DNA from: an uncultured Mycoplasmatota bacterium
Lineage (GTDB): Bacteria > Bacillota_I > Bacilli_A > RF39 > UBA660
Length of the DNA: 17,339 bases
Direction of reading: 5' to 3'
NCBI GenBank assembly: GCA_900546715.1
Contig: UREA01000030.1
Location: forward strand, 1-17,339
Shown: positions 1 through 6,832 of the stretch, one piece after another
Position numbering within the stretch: the first letter of the stretch is position 1
Layout: every line of letters begins with the position of its first letter
Made by a program: the position numbers and the translations under genes
The notes under the pieces: model-generated
Told to the model about the DNA's origin: nothing
The model's input: the letters and a program-made list of their open reading frames with translations, nothing else
Database searches by the model: none

Positions 1-33
1 GGTGCGAGAGTTCAAATCTCTCCTACTCCGCCA
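1..33 (+). tRNA. tRNA-Ser, 3' end only (cut by window start)
   Basis: Only the T arm and acceptor end are present: a 5-bp T stem (GAGAG/CTCTC) around the loop TTCAAAT, then the acceptor strand CTACTCC, discriminator G and an encoded CCA. The G discriminator, the CTCCGCCA ending and the preceding bases, which look like the end of a long variable arm, are those of Bacillota tRNA-Ser. The anticodon lies outside the window, so the isoacceptor is unknown. Confidence 0.8.
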
Positions 34-43
34 TAAAAAAATC

Positions 44-69
44 AAATCTCTTTATAGAGATTTTTTTTT
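44..69 (+). terminator. Rho-independent terminator after tRNA-Ser
   Basis: A perfect 8-bp stem (AAATCTCT/AGAGATTT) with the 4-nt loop TTAT is followed by a run of T. It lies 10 bases after the tRNA-Ser CCA end and ends that transcript. Confidence 0.85.
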
Positions 70-82
70 ATAATATTTTCAT

Positions 83-107
83 AAAAAAAGCCCGATATTT
101 CGGACTT
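83..107 (-). terminator. Rho-independent terminator of the tRNA-Ile/Glu operon
   Basis: On the minus strand, AAGTCCGA pairs with TCGGGCTT (one G-U pair) around a 4-nt loop and is followed by a run of T. It lies 11 bases beyond the tRNA-Glu CCA end and converges with the tRNA-Ser terminator. Confidence 0.85.
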
Positions 108-118
108 AAATTTCTAAA

Positions 119-195
119 TGGTGACCCGTACGGGATTTGAACCCATGAATGCATGCGTGAAAGGCATGTGTGTTCAACCACTTCACCAACGGGCC
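119..195 (-). tRNA. tRNA-Glu (anticodon UUC)
   Basis: A full cloverleaf of 77 nt including encoded CCA: acceptor GGCCCGT/ACGGGTC with one G-U pair, anticodon stem CATGC/GCATG with loop CTTTCAC (anticodon TTC), and T loop TTCAAAT. It is the second gene of a two-tRNA operon, four bases after tRNA-Ile. Confidence 0.95.
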
Positions 196-199
196 ATAA

Positions 200-276
<77 letters not shown>

Positions 277-293
277 ATTGGCAAACCTCTTTA

Positions 294-322
294 ATTTTAT
301 AATATTTAAAAGGTTTTTGCAA
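294..322 (-). promoter_or_regulatory. Promoter of the tRNA-Ile/tRNA-Glu operon
   Basis: On the minus strand, a -35 box TTGCAA (317-322) and a -10 box TAAAAT (294-299) are separated by 17 bases, with the tRNA starting 18 bases beyond the -10. The -35 box is the same hexamer used upstream of tRNA-Lys. Confidence 0.7.
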
Positions 323-381
323 TAGTTTTTTTAAACTTTTTTAAATTTATTGATCGATTAACAATCAATGTATTTAGATTA

Positions 382-404
382 TACAATAAATTTTTATTAT
401 TGTA
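382..404. repeat. Inverted repeat after the carbohydrate-binding protein gene
   Basis: TACAATAA and TTATTGTA form an 8-bp perfect stem with a 7-nt loop, 9 bases beyond the stop of the gene at 413-1390. No good T run follows on either strand, so it is a weak terminator or an mRNA 3'-end stabiliser rather than a clear terminator. Confidence 0.4.
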
Positions 405-412
405 AAGCAATT

Positions 413-1390
413 TTAAATAAAATTATCAGGATTGGTAATATTTATTTCTTTTTTACCATACCAATTACTTTTATCATCAATTGCAAAAGTATCAGCAATT
501 CCAATATTAATTCTCTCTCCGCCCTTTACTTCGCCATCAGTAAAAACGCCATTTTCTAACTTACCACTACATTCAATATCTCTTAAAATATGGTAAGTGC
601 CACTTTTTAATACTGAATGACTTAATATTAAAGTTTTAAAATCTCTTAAAGCCACAAAATTAAGTAAATAATCATTTGCATTATTAGTTAAAGAAAATGT
701 TGTATTTTCACTAAAAGTATCATTAAAATTAAATAAAAATGTACTTTGTTTAGATAATTCATTAGGTATCTTCATTGTATTATTACCAAGAGCAATAACA
801 AAACCACTATTAATCAATAATTCTTTTAAAACATTAAAAGCATCATTTTTAGCTGTAATATAAATTGTTCCACCATTAATAACTAAATTACCATTAGTAT
901 TAATCCCATTATTTTTATTAGCATAAACTAATAATTTACCACTTCCTTCAATAAATAAATCTCCAACCGATTTAATTGCTGCTATAGAATTTTTCCCATC
1001 ACTTAAAATATTATTACTATCTTCCCTTAAATTAACAATCACTTTTTTAGACTTTCTATTATCAATTACCCCATTTTCCTGATTAGTAATCGTTACATTA
1101 TTTAAATTTAATGTTACTTCATCATTTGTATCAATATAAATTGTTCCATTATTTAAAATACCACTTATATTATAAATTCCCCCTTTATTTAAATAAATAT
1201 TATTATTACTTATTTTTACTGAATCATCAGTACTTGTAGAATTTAATCCTAAAGTTACATCAATAATATTAGGATTATTATCTATAACTTCTAAATCATT
1301 ATTAAAAAATATTGGCATTAACAATAGTATTCCCCCAATAATTATTAATAATATGGCAATAATTATAATTAATACTTTCTTTTTATTCAC
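413..1390 (-). CDS. Membrane-anchored carbohydrate-binding protein (Cthe_2159-like)
   Basis: This 325-residue protein has one N-terminal membrane segment (about residues 6-27) and an exported domain of short repeated strands, such as NISGILNNGTIYID, ITNQENGVID, LFIEGSGKLLVYAN and LVINGGTIYITAKNDAFNV. This strand pattern is that of the carbohydrate-binding family named after Clostridium thermocellum Cthe_2159, a beta-helix protein that binds acidic plant polysaccharides. The start is set at the GTG at 1390: AGGTGA lies at 1395-1400, just upstream. An ATG/GTG further out (1447) would add 19 residues before the membrane segment and has no such site. The gene stands alone between tRNA units. A role in binding host or dietary glycan, or its own wall polymer, is inferred. 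No catalytic residues are recognised. Confidence 0.8.
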   Translation of the reverse strand: MNKKKVLIIIIAILLIIIGGILLLMPIFFNNDLEVIDNNPNIIDVTLGLNSTSTDDSVKISNNNIYLNKGGIYNISGILNNGTIYIDTNDEVTLNLNNVTITNQENGVIDNRKSKKVIVNLREDSNNILSDGKNSIAAIKSVGDLFIEGSGKLLVYANKNNGINTNGNLVINGGTIYITAKNDAFNVLKELLINSGFVIALGNNTMKIPNELSKQSTFLFNFNDTFSENTTFSLTNNANDYLLNFVALRDFKTLILSHSVLKSGTYHILRDIECSGKLENGVFTDGEVKGGERINIGIADTFAIDDKSNWYGKKEINITNPDNFI

Positions 1391-1394
1391 AATA

Positions 1395-1412
1395 TCACCT
1401 AATTTAATTATA
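1395..1412 (-). promoter_or_regulatory. Putative -10 box placed directly before the ribosome binding site
   Basis: On the minus strand, TATAAT (1407-1412) is followed by six bases and then AGGTGA (1395-1400), just before the GTG start at 1390. The -35 region is weak. The same spacing recurs upstream of the genes starting at 4409, 5117 and 16310. Confidence 0.45.
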
Positions 1413-1475
1413 TAGAATAAACTCCTAGGATTAAAGATTTTAACCATTGGTTTACAAAAATTTTACTCTAAAGTA

Positions 1476-1504
1476 TTGCAAATATTATTAGAAAATGATA
1501 TAAT
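1476..1504 (+). promoter_or_regulatory. Promoter of tRNA-Lys
   Basis: TTGCAA (1476-1481), a 17-base spacer and a perfect TATAAT (1499-1504) preceded by TGA, giving an extended -10. The tRNA begins 19 bases beyond. This is the strongest promoter match in the window. Confidence 0.85.
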
Positions 1505-1523
1505 TTCTTTGGCTTTATGAAAT

Positions 1524-1599
1524 GTCTCCTTAGCTCAGTTGGTAGAGCAACTGACTCTTAATCAGTGGGTCTAGGGTTCGAATCCCTAAGGGGACACCA
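1524..1599 (+). tRNA. tRNA-Lys (anticodon CUU)
   Basis: A 76-nt cloverleaf with encoded CCA: acceptor GTCTCCT/AGGGGAC with one G-U pair, D arm GCTC/GAGC, anticodon stem ACTGA/TCAGT around CTCTTAA (anticodon CTT), and T loop TTCGAAT. It is a single-gene unit with its own promoter and terminator. Confidence 0.96.
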
Positions 1600-1611
1600 A
1601 AAAAATAGATT

Positions 1612-1650
1612 AAAAGTCTAGTAAACATAATAATTTACTAGACTTTTTTT
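1612..1650 (+). terminator. Rho-independent terminator after tRNA-Lys, possibly bidirectional
   Basis: A perfect 14-bp stem (1612-1625 with 1634-1647) has an 8-nt loop and runs into T to 1650. On the minus strand the same hairpin is followed by TTTTAATC and a longer T run, so it may also end the transcript of the genes from 4409 down to 1684. Confidence 0.9.
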
Positions 1651-1683
1651 AATGCTTTAATGCATTATAACTTATAATATTAT

Positions 1684-2754
1684 TTAATCATAATTAGTAG
1701 CTTCTAAGTGTTCTAATGTATATCCGGTTGCTATATATTCGTTATAAATTTTATCCACATCACTAAATAATTGTTCTTCATAAGGAAATAGTACTTCCAT
1801 TTTATTATGGCTAACTTTATCTGGTTCTATATAACATGATGTAGGTGTTTTATCCCAGTTATAATAACAATAATACCGAGGATTACTAAGATAATATATA
1901 GATATATTTTCTCCAAGGGTAAAATAAAGATGTATTGATATATTATTGTTATCAGACATAAATTTATATCCACCATTTATATCTGTATAATATCCATATT
2001 TTTCCACTATATTATAAAGGACTTCTCTTGCTTTTTGTCTTTCTTCTTGCGGTATATATTTTTTCCATATTGCATTTAATGTAATATCCTCTTGCAAAAT
2101 TAAATACATTTGATCATTATAATGCCCACTTTCATATTCCCAATATTGAAATATATAACCTTCTTTTGTTGGAGTAGGTAAAGCCCCTACACTTTCCCAT
2201 TCATTTACAACTTTTGGTTCTATTGAATTTCCACCATTTGTATTAAAATATACCTTAAAAGTTTTTTTAACATTTGTGGTATTATCATTACCATTATTAG
2301 GTTTAGCATTATTTATATTATTATTAGTTTCATCTTCAGTGTTATTTATATCATTATCTTCTATATCAGGCTTTTGTTCTTCTTCTATTATCACTGTAGT
2401 TTCTAATTTTTTAACATAAGCTTCAATGCCAACAATATAACCTCTAATACCGTTCGTTGTTTCAATTTCTAACCATTTATATTGGCTTTCTTTATCTTCA
2501 CTTATAACAGTATATATTTCATTTTTATAAATATACCCTATTACTTTAGAATTAGGTTCTTTACTTTCCCTAACTTTTACACTATCAGCAACAACTTCTA
2601 TTTGTATTTTATCTTTATTTCGCTCATTACTTTGTACTGAAACAATATCATCTTTTGTTATACTAAAAGTTATAATACCACCTATGATAGTAATTGTTAC
2701 TATACAAGTAGTAATAATTATAATTTTCAAATGGCTTTCAATAAAACTCTTCAT
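1684..2754 (-). CDS. Membrane-anchored SH3b/InlB-repeat surface protein
   Basis: A 356-residue exported protein of unknown function. In order: a membrane anchor (about 9-31), a bacterial SH3 domain (about 50-113, with VADSVKVRESKEPNSKVIG, the usual 'variant LNVRSGPSTSSKVIG' pattern), an Asn/Glu-rich linker (about 120-163), an InlB B-repeat-like domain (about 166-231, with FNTNGGNSIEP, PTPTKEGYIFQYW and ITLNAIW), and a C-terminal domain of about 120 residues that I do not recognise. SH3b domains commonly bind peptidoglycan, and InlB B repeats occur in many surface proteins, so a wall-associated role is likely. The ATG follows the stop of the preceding gene after one base; its Shine-Dalgarno (AAGGA) is distant, so translation is probably coupled to the gene upstream. 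Confidence 0.82.
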   Translation of the reverse strand: MKSFIESHLKIIIITTCIVTITIIGGIITFSITKDDIVSVQSNERNKDKIQIEVVADSVKVRESKEPNSKVIGYIYKNEIYTVISEDKESQYKWLEIETTNGIRGYIVGIEAYVKKLETTVIIEEEQKPDIEDNDINNTEDETNNNINNAKPNNGNDNTTNVKKTFKVYFNTNGGNSIEPKVVNEWESVGALPTPTKEGYIFQYWEYESGHYNDQMYLILQEDITLNAIWKKYIPQEERQKAREVLYNIVEKYGYYTDINGGYKFMSDNNNISIHLYFTLGENISIYYLSNPRYYCYYNWDKTPTSCYIEPDKVSHNKMEVLFPYEEQLFSDVDKIYNEYIATGYTLEHLEATNYD

Positions 2755-2755
2755 A

Positions 2756-3745
2756 TTAATTTCTTAAATCCTTATCTAATGGATAAGTTAAATATTTAGT
2801 TTGTATTACTGAATTATCACTTAATATTGTGTAAGTTTGTCCTACATATTTAACATCGTTACTAAATCTTTTATATATTTCACTTTCTTTGAATTCTAAT
2901 TCACATTCAATATCTTGATATTTTTTACACTCATCAGTTATTATTTCCTCTAAATAATAATATCCTTTATCACTAAATATTGTTGTTATTGTATTTTCCT
3001 CTAATTGAATATTTTTGCCACTATTAGTATATAAATAAGGTTCAAAAGTTATATACTTTATATTTCCATATTCTTCTAACGATTTATATAATTCTTCTTT
3101 TTCTAATTCAACATATTCGTCGGGAAAATTTCCTTTTACTTTGTATGTTTGTTTATATAAATTATTGTCATTTTTTAAAATCAAAACATTTATTTCTTTT
3201 AAATTTTCTTGTGTAGTATTAACTATATATTTTATATCTGTATTACTAATTAATTTTATCATCATGTCTTCCATATTTTCAGTGTAATTATATTCTTCTA
3301 TTTCTAAGTCATCAGATATATAAAAATTATATAATTTGTTATCTTTGCTTAAAATATAATTATCAATTATATTTTGTATTTCAAAGTTAATATCTATATC
3401 ATTTTTTTTACAATTTTGATTATTACTATATAATTTACCAAAAGATATATCGTATATTTCGTTATTTTTTGTTACAAAATAACCACTTTGAAAATACTTT
3501 ATATTGTTATAATCTATATCACAAATAAACTTGTTTTCTTCAAAATACATATCTAAACAATTATTACTACCACTGCAATCTAAATATTCCCAACTATGTG
3601 TTTTTACATATTCCATTAAAGTTCTTGCATTTCTTCTTTCGTTATTCATCATGCTTTGTTTTATCTTTGTATATCCAAAAACTGCCCCAATTAATACAAC
3701 TATAACAATAACTATAATTCCTATTATTTTAAATATTTTTTTCAT
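2756..3745 (-). CDS. Single-pass membrane protein of unknown function
   Basis: I do not recognise this 329-residue protein. It has an N-terminal anchor (about residues 5-25) after two lysines, then a long acidic, Tyr/Asn/Ile-rich exported part. Four segments look alike: FVTKNNEIYDISF, ILSKDNKLYNFYI, LILKNDNNLYKQTY and TILSDNSVIQTKY. They may be repeated beta-hairpins, as in propeller-like folds, but this is only a visual match. Four Cys occur in pairs or near pairs (CSGSNNC and the C...C around 270-278), which may form disulfides outside the cell. The Shine-Dalgarno is AAAGGTG before the ATG at 3745. It lies between two SH3b proteins in the same orientation and is probably co-transcribed with them. 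Confidence 0.75.
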   Translation of the reverse strand: MKKIFKIIGIIVIVIVVLIGAVFGYTKIKQSMMNNERRNARTLMEYVKTHSWEYLDCSGSNNCLDMYFEENKFICDIDYNNIKYFQSGYFVTKNNEIYDISFGKLYSNNQNCKKNDIDINFEIQNIIDNYILSKDNKLYNFYISDDLEIEEYNYTENMEDMMIKLISNTDIKYIVNTTQENLKEINVLILKNDNNLYKQTYKVKGNFPDEYVELEKEELYKSLEEYGNIKYITFEPYLYTNSGKNIQLEENTITTIFSDKGYYYLEEIITDECKKYQDIECELEFKESEIYKRFSNDVKYVGQTYTILSDNSVIQTKYLTYPLDKDLRN

Positions 3746-3779
3746 ATTACACCTTTTACAAACTTTCTTTATTAATTAT

Positions 3780-4409
3780 TTATCTTTCTAAATCTTTAAA
3801 ATCTAATACTTCATCATCACTAGGTCTTTTATTAAATTCTATTTTTTGAACCTTTGATGAGCTTTTTCCTTCTTTATCAGTTACCGTATATTTTATCCAA
3901 TATTGATCTATCATATTACCATTAATATCTACACCAGTTTCATGATAAACTTGATGCGTTACTTTTGCGCCTGGTCTATCATCCCACACTTCTAAATGAT
4001 CATAATTAATATCATCAATAGAATCTACATAATAAATTTTATCGAAAAATTTAAGAGTTGGTGTTGCTATATCGCGAGGATTATTAACATCTTTTAGATA
4101 ATTATATTTAGTAGACGAAAATATAAATGCGGGAGTTCCTTCATAATCTATTTCATACCAAAAAGTATTCCCTGCAACATCGACATCTTTAACAGCATAA
4201 ATATCGCCTTTTTTAGCTTCTCCTAAAATTTTAGCATCTCCGCTACCCTTAGTTCGAATATTAACAGAATCCGCTAAAACTTCAACATACCAACCTTCCT
4301 TAATCTCTGCAATTCTTGCTTCTTCTTTTGCATCTTTAAAATAAAAATAACCTCCTAGACCACCTGCAATAACTAACAAAATAATAATTATTATTAAAAA
4401 CTTCTTCAT
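3780..4409 (-). CDS. Membrane-anchored SH3b-domain protein
   Basis: This 209-residue protein has a lysine-led membrane segment (about 4-24), an SH3b domain (about 40-100, with VLADSVNIRTKGSGDAKILG and a FWYEIDYEG strand), and a C-terminal beta-rich domain (about 115-200). The latter contains DQYWIKYTVTDKEGKSSSK, which resembles bacterial Ig-like domains of surface proteins. SH3b domains commonly bind cell wall, so a tethered peptidoglycan-associated protein is likely; no enzyme domain is visible. The start is supported by GAGGAG at 4415-4420. It leads the group of three genes down to 1684; the SH3b shares the V.ADSV..R pattern with the protein at 1684-2754, so the two are probably distant duplicates. 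Confidence 0.82.
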   Translation of the reverse strand: MKKFLIIIIILLVIAGGLGGYFYFKDAKEEARIAEIKEGWYVEVLADSVNIRTKGSGDAKILGEAKKGDIYAVKDVDVAGNTFWYEIDYEGTPAFIFSSTKYNYLKDVNNPRDIATPTLKFFDKIYYVDSIDDINYDHLEVWDDRPGAKVTHQVYHETGVDINGNMIDQYWIKYTVTDKEGKSSSKVQKIEFNKRPSDDEVLDFKDLER

Positions 4410-4414
4410 ATTTA

Positions 4415-4435
4415 CTCCTCAATATAATTCTATCA
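4415..4435 (-). promoter_or_regulatory. Putative extended -10 promoter of the SH3b gene group
   Basis: On the minus strand, TGATAGAAT (TGn plus hexamer TAGAAT at 4427-4432) is followed by six bases and then the ribosome site GAGGAG (4415-4420). No convincing -35 box is present, as is usual for extended -10 promoters. Confidence 0.5.
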
Positions 4436-4458
4436 CAATAAAGCCCTTTTTACTACCA

Positions 4459-5046
4459 CTAAGAAGGAATTCTTCTAAATATATCACTATAATCATTTAC
4501 AGGTATTTCTAAAGATAACTTTAAATCACTAATTATTTTGATAATTGTTCTATCATCACTCGAATAAGCGATAATCTTTCTATTTTCAGCAGAAATCGGT
4601 CCATAAACATCAATATACCACATCAAAAACGCATCCCAAGTATCTTCCATATAAATTAAATCCTCTTCTGTAAATCGTGTAAAATCACTTTTTACCATAT
4701 AATAACGACCATTACTATAATATATTGCCATATTATATTTTACCACTACCAAATTCCAATCATTTAGAGCTACTTCTACTTCATCTAATTCATAACAGCC
4801 ATGAATTAAAGATTTTTCAACATTTTTATATTTCGTATCATCAACAAATAAAATCATTTCTAACTCAAAAGTATTAGTCTCATCAAGTTTAGGATTATCA
4901 TAATCTTTAACTAATAAATCATCTAACACTACTTGATAATCTAATACATCATCAGGAATTTCTCCTCGCAAAAACATAGTTTGTAAATCCGCAAAAAGAT
5001 ATTCTTTTTTTATTAATACTTGATAATCTATAACAATTTTACGCAT
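4459..5046 (-). CDS. Conserved-looking soluble protein of unknown function
   Basis: I do not recognise this 195-residue acidic protein. It has no signal peptide or membrane segment and appears to be a cytoplasmic alpha/beta protein, with several aromatic residues (YYSNGRYYMV, WDAFLMWYIDVYG). The start is placed at the ATG at 5046, where GGAG lies 8 bases upstream; a GTG six bases earlier is too close to that site. It is divergent from the DHH phosphoesterase gene, with which it shares a 70-base control region. The next gene downstream starts 49 bases on and appears to have its own promoter. Confidence 0.7.
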   Translation of the reverse strand: MRKIVIDYQVLIKKEYLFADLQTMFLRGEIPDDVLDYQVVLDDLLVKDYDNPKLDETNTFELEMILFVDDTKYKNVEKSLIHGCYELDEVEVALNDWNLVVVKYNMAIYYSNGRYYMVKSDFTRFTEEDLIYMEDTWDAFLMWYIDVYGPISAENRKIIAYSSDDRTIIKIISDLKLSLEIPVNDYSDIFRRIPS

Positions 5047-5066
5047 AAGCACATCTCCAATTAAAT

Positions 5067-5103
5067 ATAGTCTATCATATTTTTTTAGTTTGTGATAGAC
5101 TAT
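5067..5103. promoter_or_regulatory. Divergent control region with a perfect inverted repeat
   Basis: ATAGTCTATCA (5067-5077) and TGATAGACTAT (5093-5103) are perfect 11-bp inverted arms separated by 15 T-rich bases, between two divergent genes. Each arm, read outward, is an extended -10 (TGATAGACT). On the plus strand it is followed six bases later by AGGTGG (5108-5113) and the ATG at 5117. It could be a back-to-back promoter pair, a regulator's operator, or both. No regulator gene is adjacent. Confidence 0.55.
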
Positions 5104-5116
5104 TTATAGGTGGATC

Positions 5117-6106
5117 ATGAAAAAAGTTATAATATTTACTCACAAAAACGATATTGATGGAATAAATGCTTTAATTTTAGCTAAATTAGCTTTTAGCAAT
5201 TTAGATTATGAATTATGTCCTGGTTTTAAGGAACTTGATACTATCTTTAATAATTATTTAAACAGTAATTTATTTTCTAAATATGATCAAATTTATATTA
5301 CTGATTTAGCACTGCAAGATCCAACACTAAAAAAAGTAGCTAATTCTTTATTAAGAGATAAGATTTTAATATTTGATCATCATCAAACATCAATTAATAA
5401 TAATTTAAATCGATATGAATTTACCCATATAATAGAAGAAGATGAACATGGTAAAAAATGTGCTACTCAAATTTTTTATCAATATCTCATAACTAATAAT
5501 TTTCTAAAAGAAACTAAAGCTTTAGATGAATTTGTAAGTCTAACTAGATTAGAAGATACTTGGGATTGGAAGAAAGATAAAATAAATGGTGAAAAAGCCC
5601 ATGATTTAGCTATTCTTTTTAGCATTTTACAAATACCTACTTATGTTACTACTATGCTTGATAAATTAAGAAATAACCCTAAAGAATTTAAATATACTGA
5701 TGAAGAATTAAAAAAAGTATCTGCTAAAAAGGAAGAATATCTTCACACTCTAAAAAAATATTATGATTCTATTATTTATTTAAATGATGAATTTAATAAT
5801 AAATTTGGTATTCTTACTGCGGATTATGAATATCGTAATGAAATTGCTGAATATATTAGGGGCATAGGTAATCCTGAAAATATTAAATATATCGTAATTG
5901 TTGCTATGAGTGATTACTACTTACAAAAATCATATCGCAGTATTACTAATAACTTTGATGTTTCTAAAATTGCGGAATTGCATGGGGGTGGAGGTCACAA
6001 AAATGCTGCATCAGTAAAAATAACTAAAGAGCAAAAAAATAAAGCTAAAACATTAGATAAAGAAGAAAGTTTAAAATATCTTGCTAAATGTAAATATTTA
6101 ATATAA
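5117..6106 (+). CDS. DHH-family phosphoesterase, NrnB-like
   Basis: This 329-residue protein belongs to the DHH/DHHA1 phosphoesterases, two-metal enzymes that cleave nanoRNA or cyclic-dinucleotide-derived phosphodiesters. Visible motifs are H9-x-x-D12-x-D14-G in the N-terminal strand, D63 in ITDLAL, the signature D87-H88-H89, and the C-terminal DHHA1 sequence GGGGHKNAAS near residue 290. The middle segment (FVSLTRLEDTWDW) and overall order match Bacillus subtilis NrnB (YngD), an oligoribonuclease that also attacks short DNA, but this protein is about 70 residues shorter because it ends soon after DHHA1. The extra residue in the first motif (HKND where the family usually has HxD) deserves note. 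The Shine-Dalgarno is AGGTGG. Two small membrane-protein genes follow at once. Confidence 0.9.
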   Translation: MKKVIIFTHKNDIDGINALILAKLAFSNLDYELCPGFKELDTIFNNYLNSNLFSKYDQIYITDLALQDPTLKKVANSLLRDKILIFDHHQTSINNNLNRYEFTHIIEEDEHGKKCATQIFYQYLITNNFLKETKALDEFVSLTRLEDTWDWKKDKINGEKAHDLAILFSILQIPTYVTTMLDKLRNNPKEFKYTDEELKKVSAKKEEYLHTLKKYYDSIIYLNDEFNNKFGILTADYEYRNEIAEYIRGIGNPENIKYIVIVAMSDYYLQKSYRSITNNFDVSKIAELHGGGGHKNAASVKITKEQKNKAKTLDKEESLKYLAKCKYLI

Positions 6107-6126
6107 AATATTATCAGGTGATTTAA

Positions 6127-6444
6127 ATGGAAAAAAACAAATATCAAAGAGCTAGTAAAAATACTAAAAAAGAAATAAAGACAGCCTTTTTTCAAAGTGA
6201 TTATGGCAAAAGTTTAAAAGTCCGTCTTACTCGTTTATTAATATATAGTATTTTGCTAACTCTATGTGCTATATACTTTTTTATCGATGCCTTTATCGGA
6301 AATTTTAGCATTTCTCAAATTATAGTTGCAATATTTTGCTTAATATTTGCGGGTTTATTTATTTGGGGTAGATGTTATGTTATTGTTAAAAGTTGTAATA
6401 ACTATATGATTAATAATCCAAAAAATACAAAAAAGAAAAAATAA
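6127..6444 (+). CDS. Small membrane protein, two segments
   Basis: This 105-residue protein has a lysine-rich N-terminus, two membrane segments (about 37-57 and 62-85) joined by a short turn, and a basic tail ending in repeated lysines; no family is recognised. AGGTGA lies 7 bases before the ATG. It begins 20 bases after the phosphoesterase gene and is probably co-transcribed. The positive ends suggest both termini are cytoplasmic. Confidence 0.7.
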   Translation: MEKNKYQRASKNTKKEIKTAFFQSDYGKSLKVRLTRLLIYSILLTLCAIYFFIDAFIGNFSISQIIVAIFCLIFAGLFIWGRCYVIVKSCNNYMINNPKNTKKKK

Positions 6445-6460
6445 ATGCATATGATTAAAT

Positions 6461-6832
6461 ATGAATATATTTAATCGATTACAAAGACTTAATAGTGAAA
6501 ATAAAATTTGGATAATATATTTTTTTATCGCTGCTTTTGCTCTGCTTGCTAATCATTATGAAAAAGACTTTTTATTAAAAAGAAATATTAATGATTACCA
6601 AAAAGAAAAGACAATTCACATTGTCATTTTTTTAGTAGCTTTTTTCATTTATTTATATTTTGTTTTAGTTATTACTAAAGATTTAACTAATATGGAAAAA
6701 AACTTTAATGATAATAAATATCGCAATACATTCTTGCAACTTATTGCAGCCCTCCTATTTTTAATTGGTGGAGCTATTTATTTAGTTCAGGAAGTATCTA
6801 CTAATGATTTAGAAGAAATTGGCTTTATTTAA
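6461..6832 (+). CDS. Small membrane protein, three segments
   Basis: This 123-residue protein has three predicted membrane segments (about 17-32, 52-72 and 93-110) separated by charged loops; no family is recognised. It has no clear Shine-Dalgarno: the sequence before the ATG is A-rich. In-frame stops lie nine bases upstream, so the start cannot be much earlier. It is 16 bases downstream of the preceding gene and probably relies on coupling. Its stop overlaps, tail to tail, the stop of the deacetylase gene on the other strand. Confidence 0.62.
   Translation: MNIFNRLQRLNSENKIWIIYFFIAAFALLANHYEKDFLLKRNINDYQKEKTIHIVIFLVAFFIYLYFVLVITKDLTNMEKNFNDNKYRNTFLQLIAALLFLIGGAIYLVQEVSTNDLEEIGFI

Noticed and set aside
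368..559. Plus-strand frame of 63 codons antisense to the carbohydrate-binding gene
   Set aside because: It has no ribosome site, low-complexity hydrophobic content, and lies opposite a well-supported gene.
5067..5103. Inverted repeat as a terminator
   Set aside because: The loop is long, no T run follows either arm, and it lies between divergent starts rather than after a gene.
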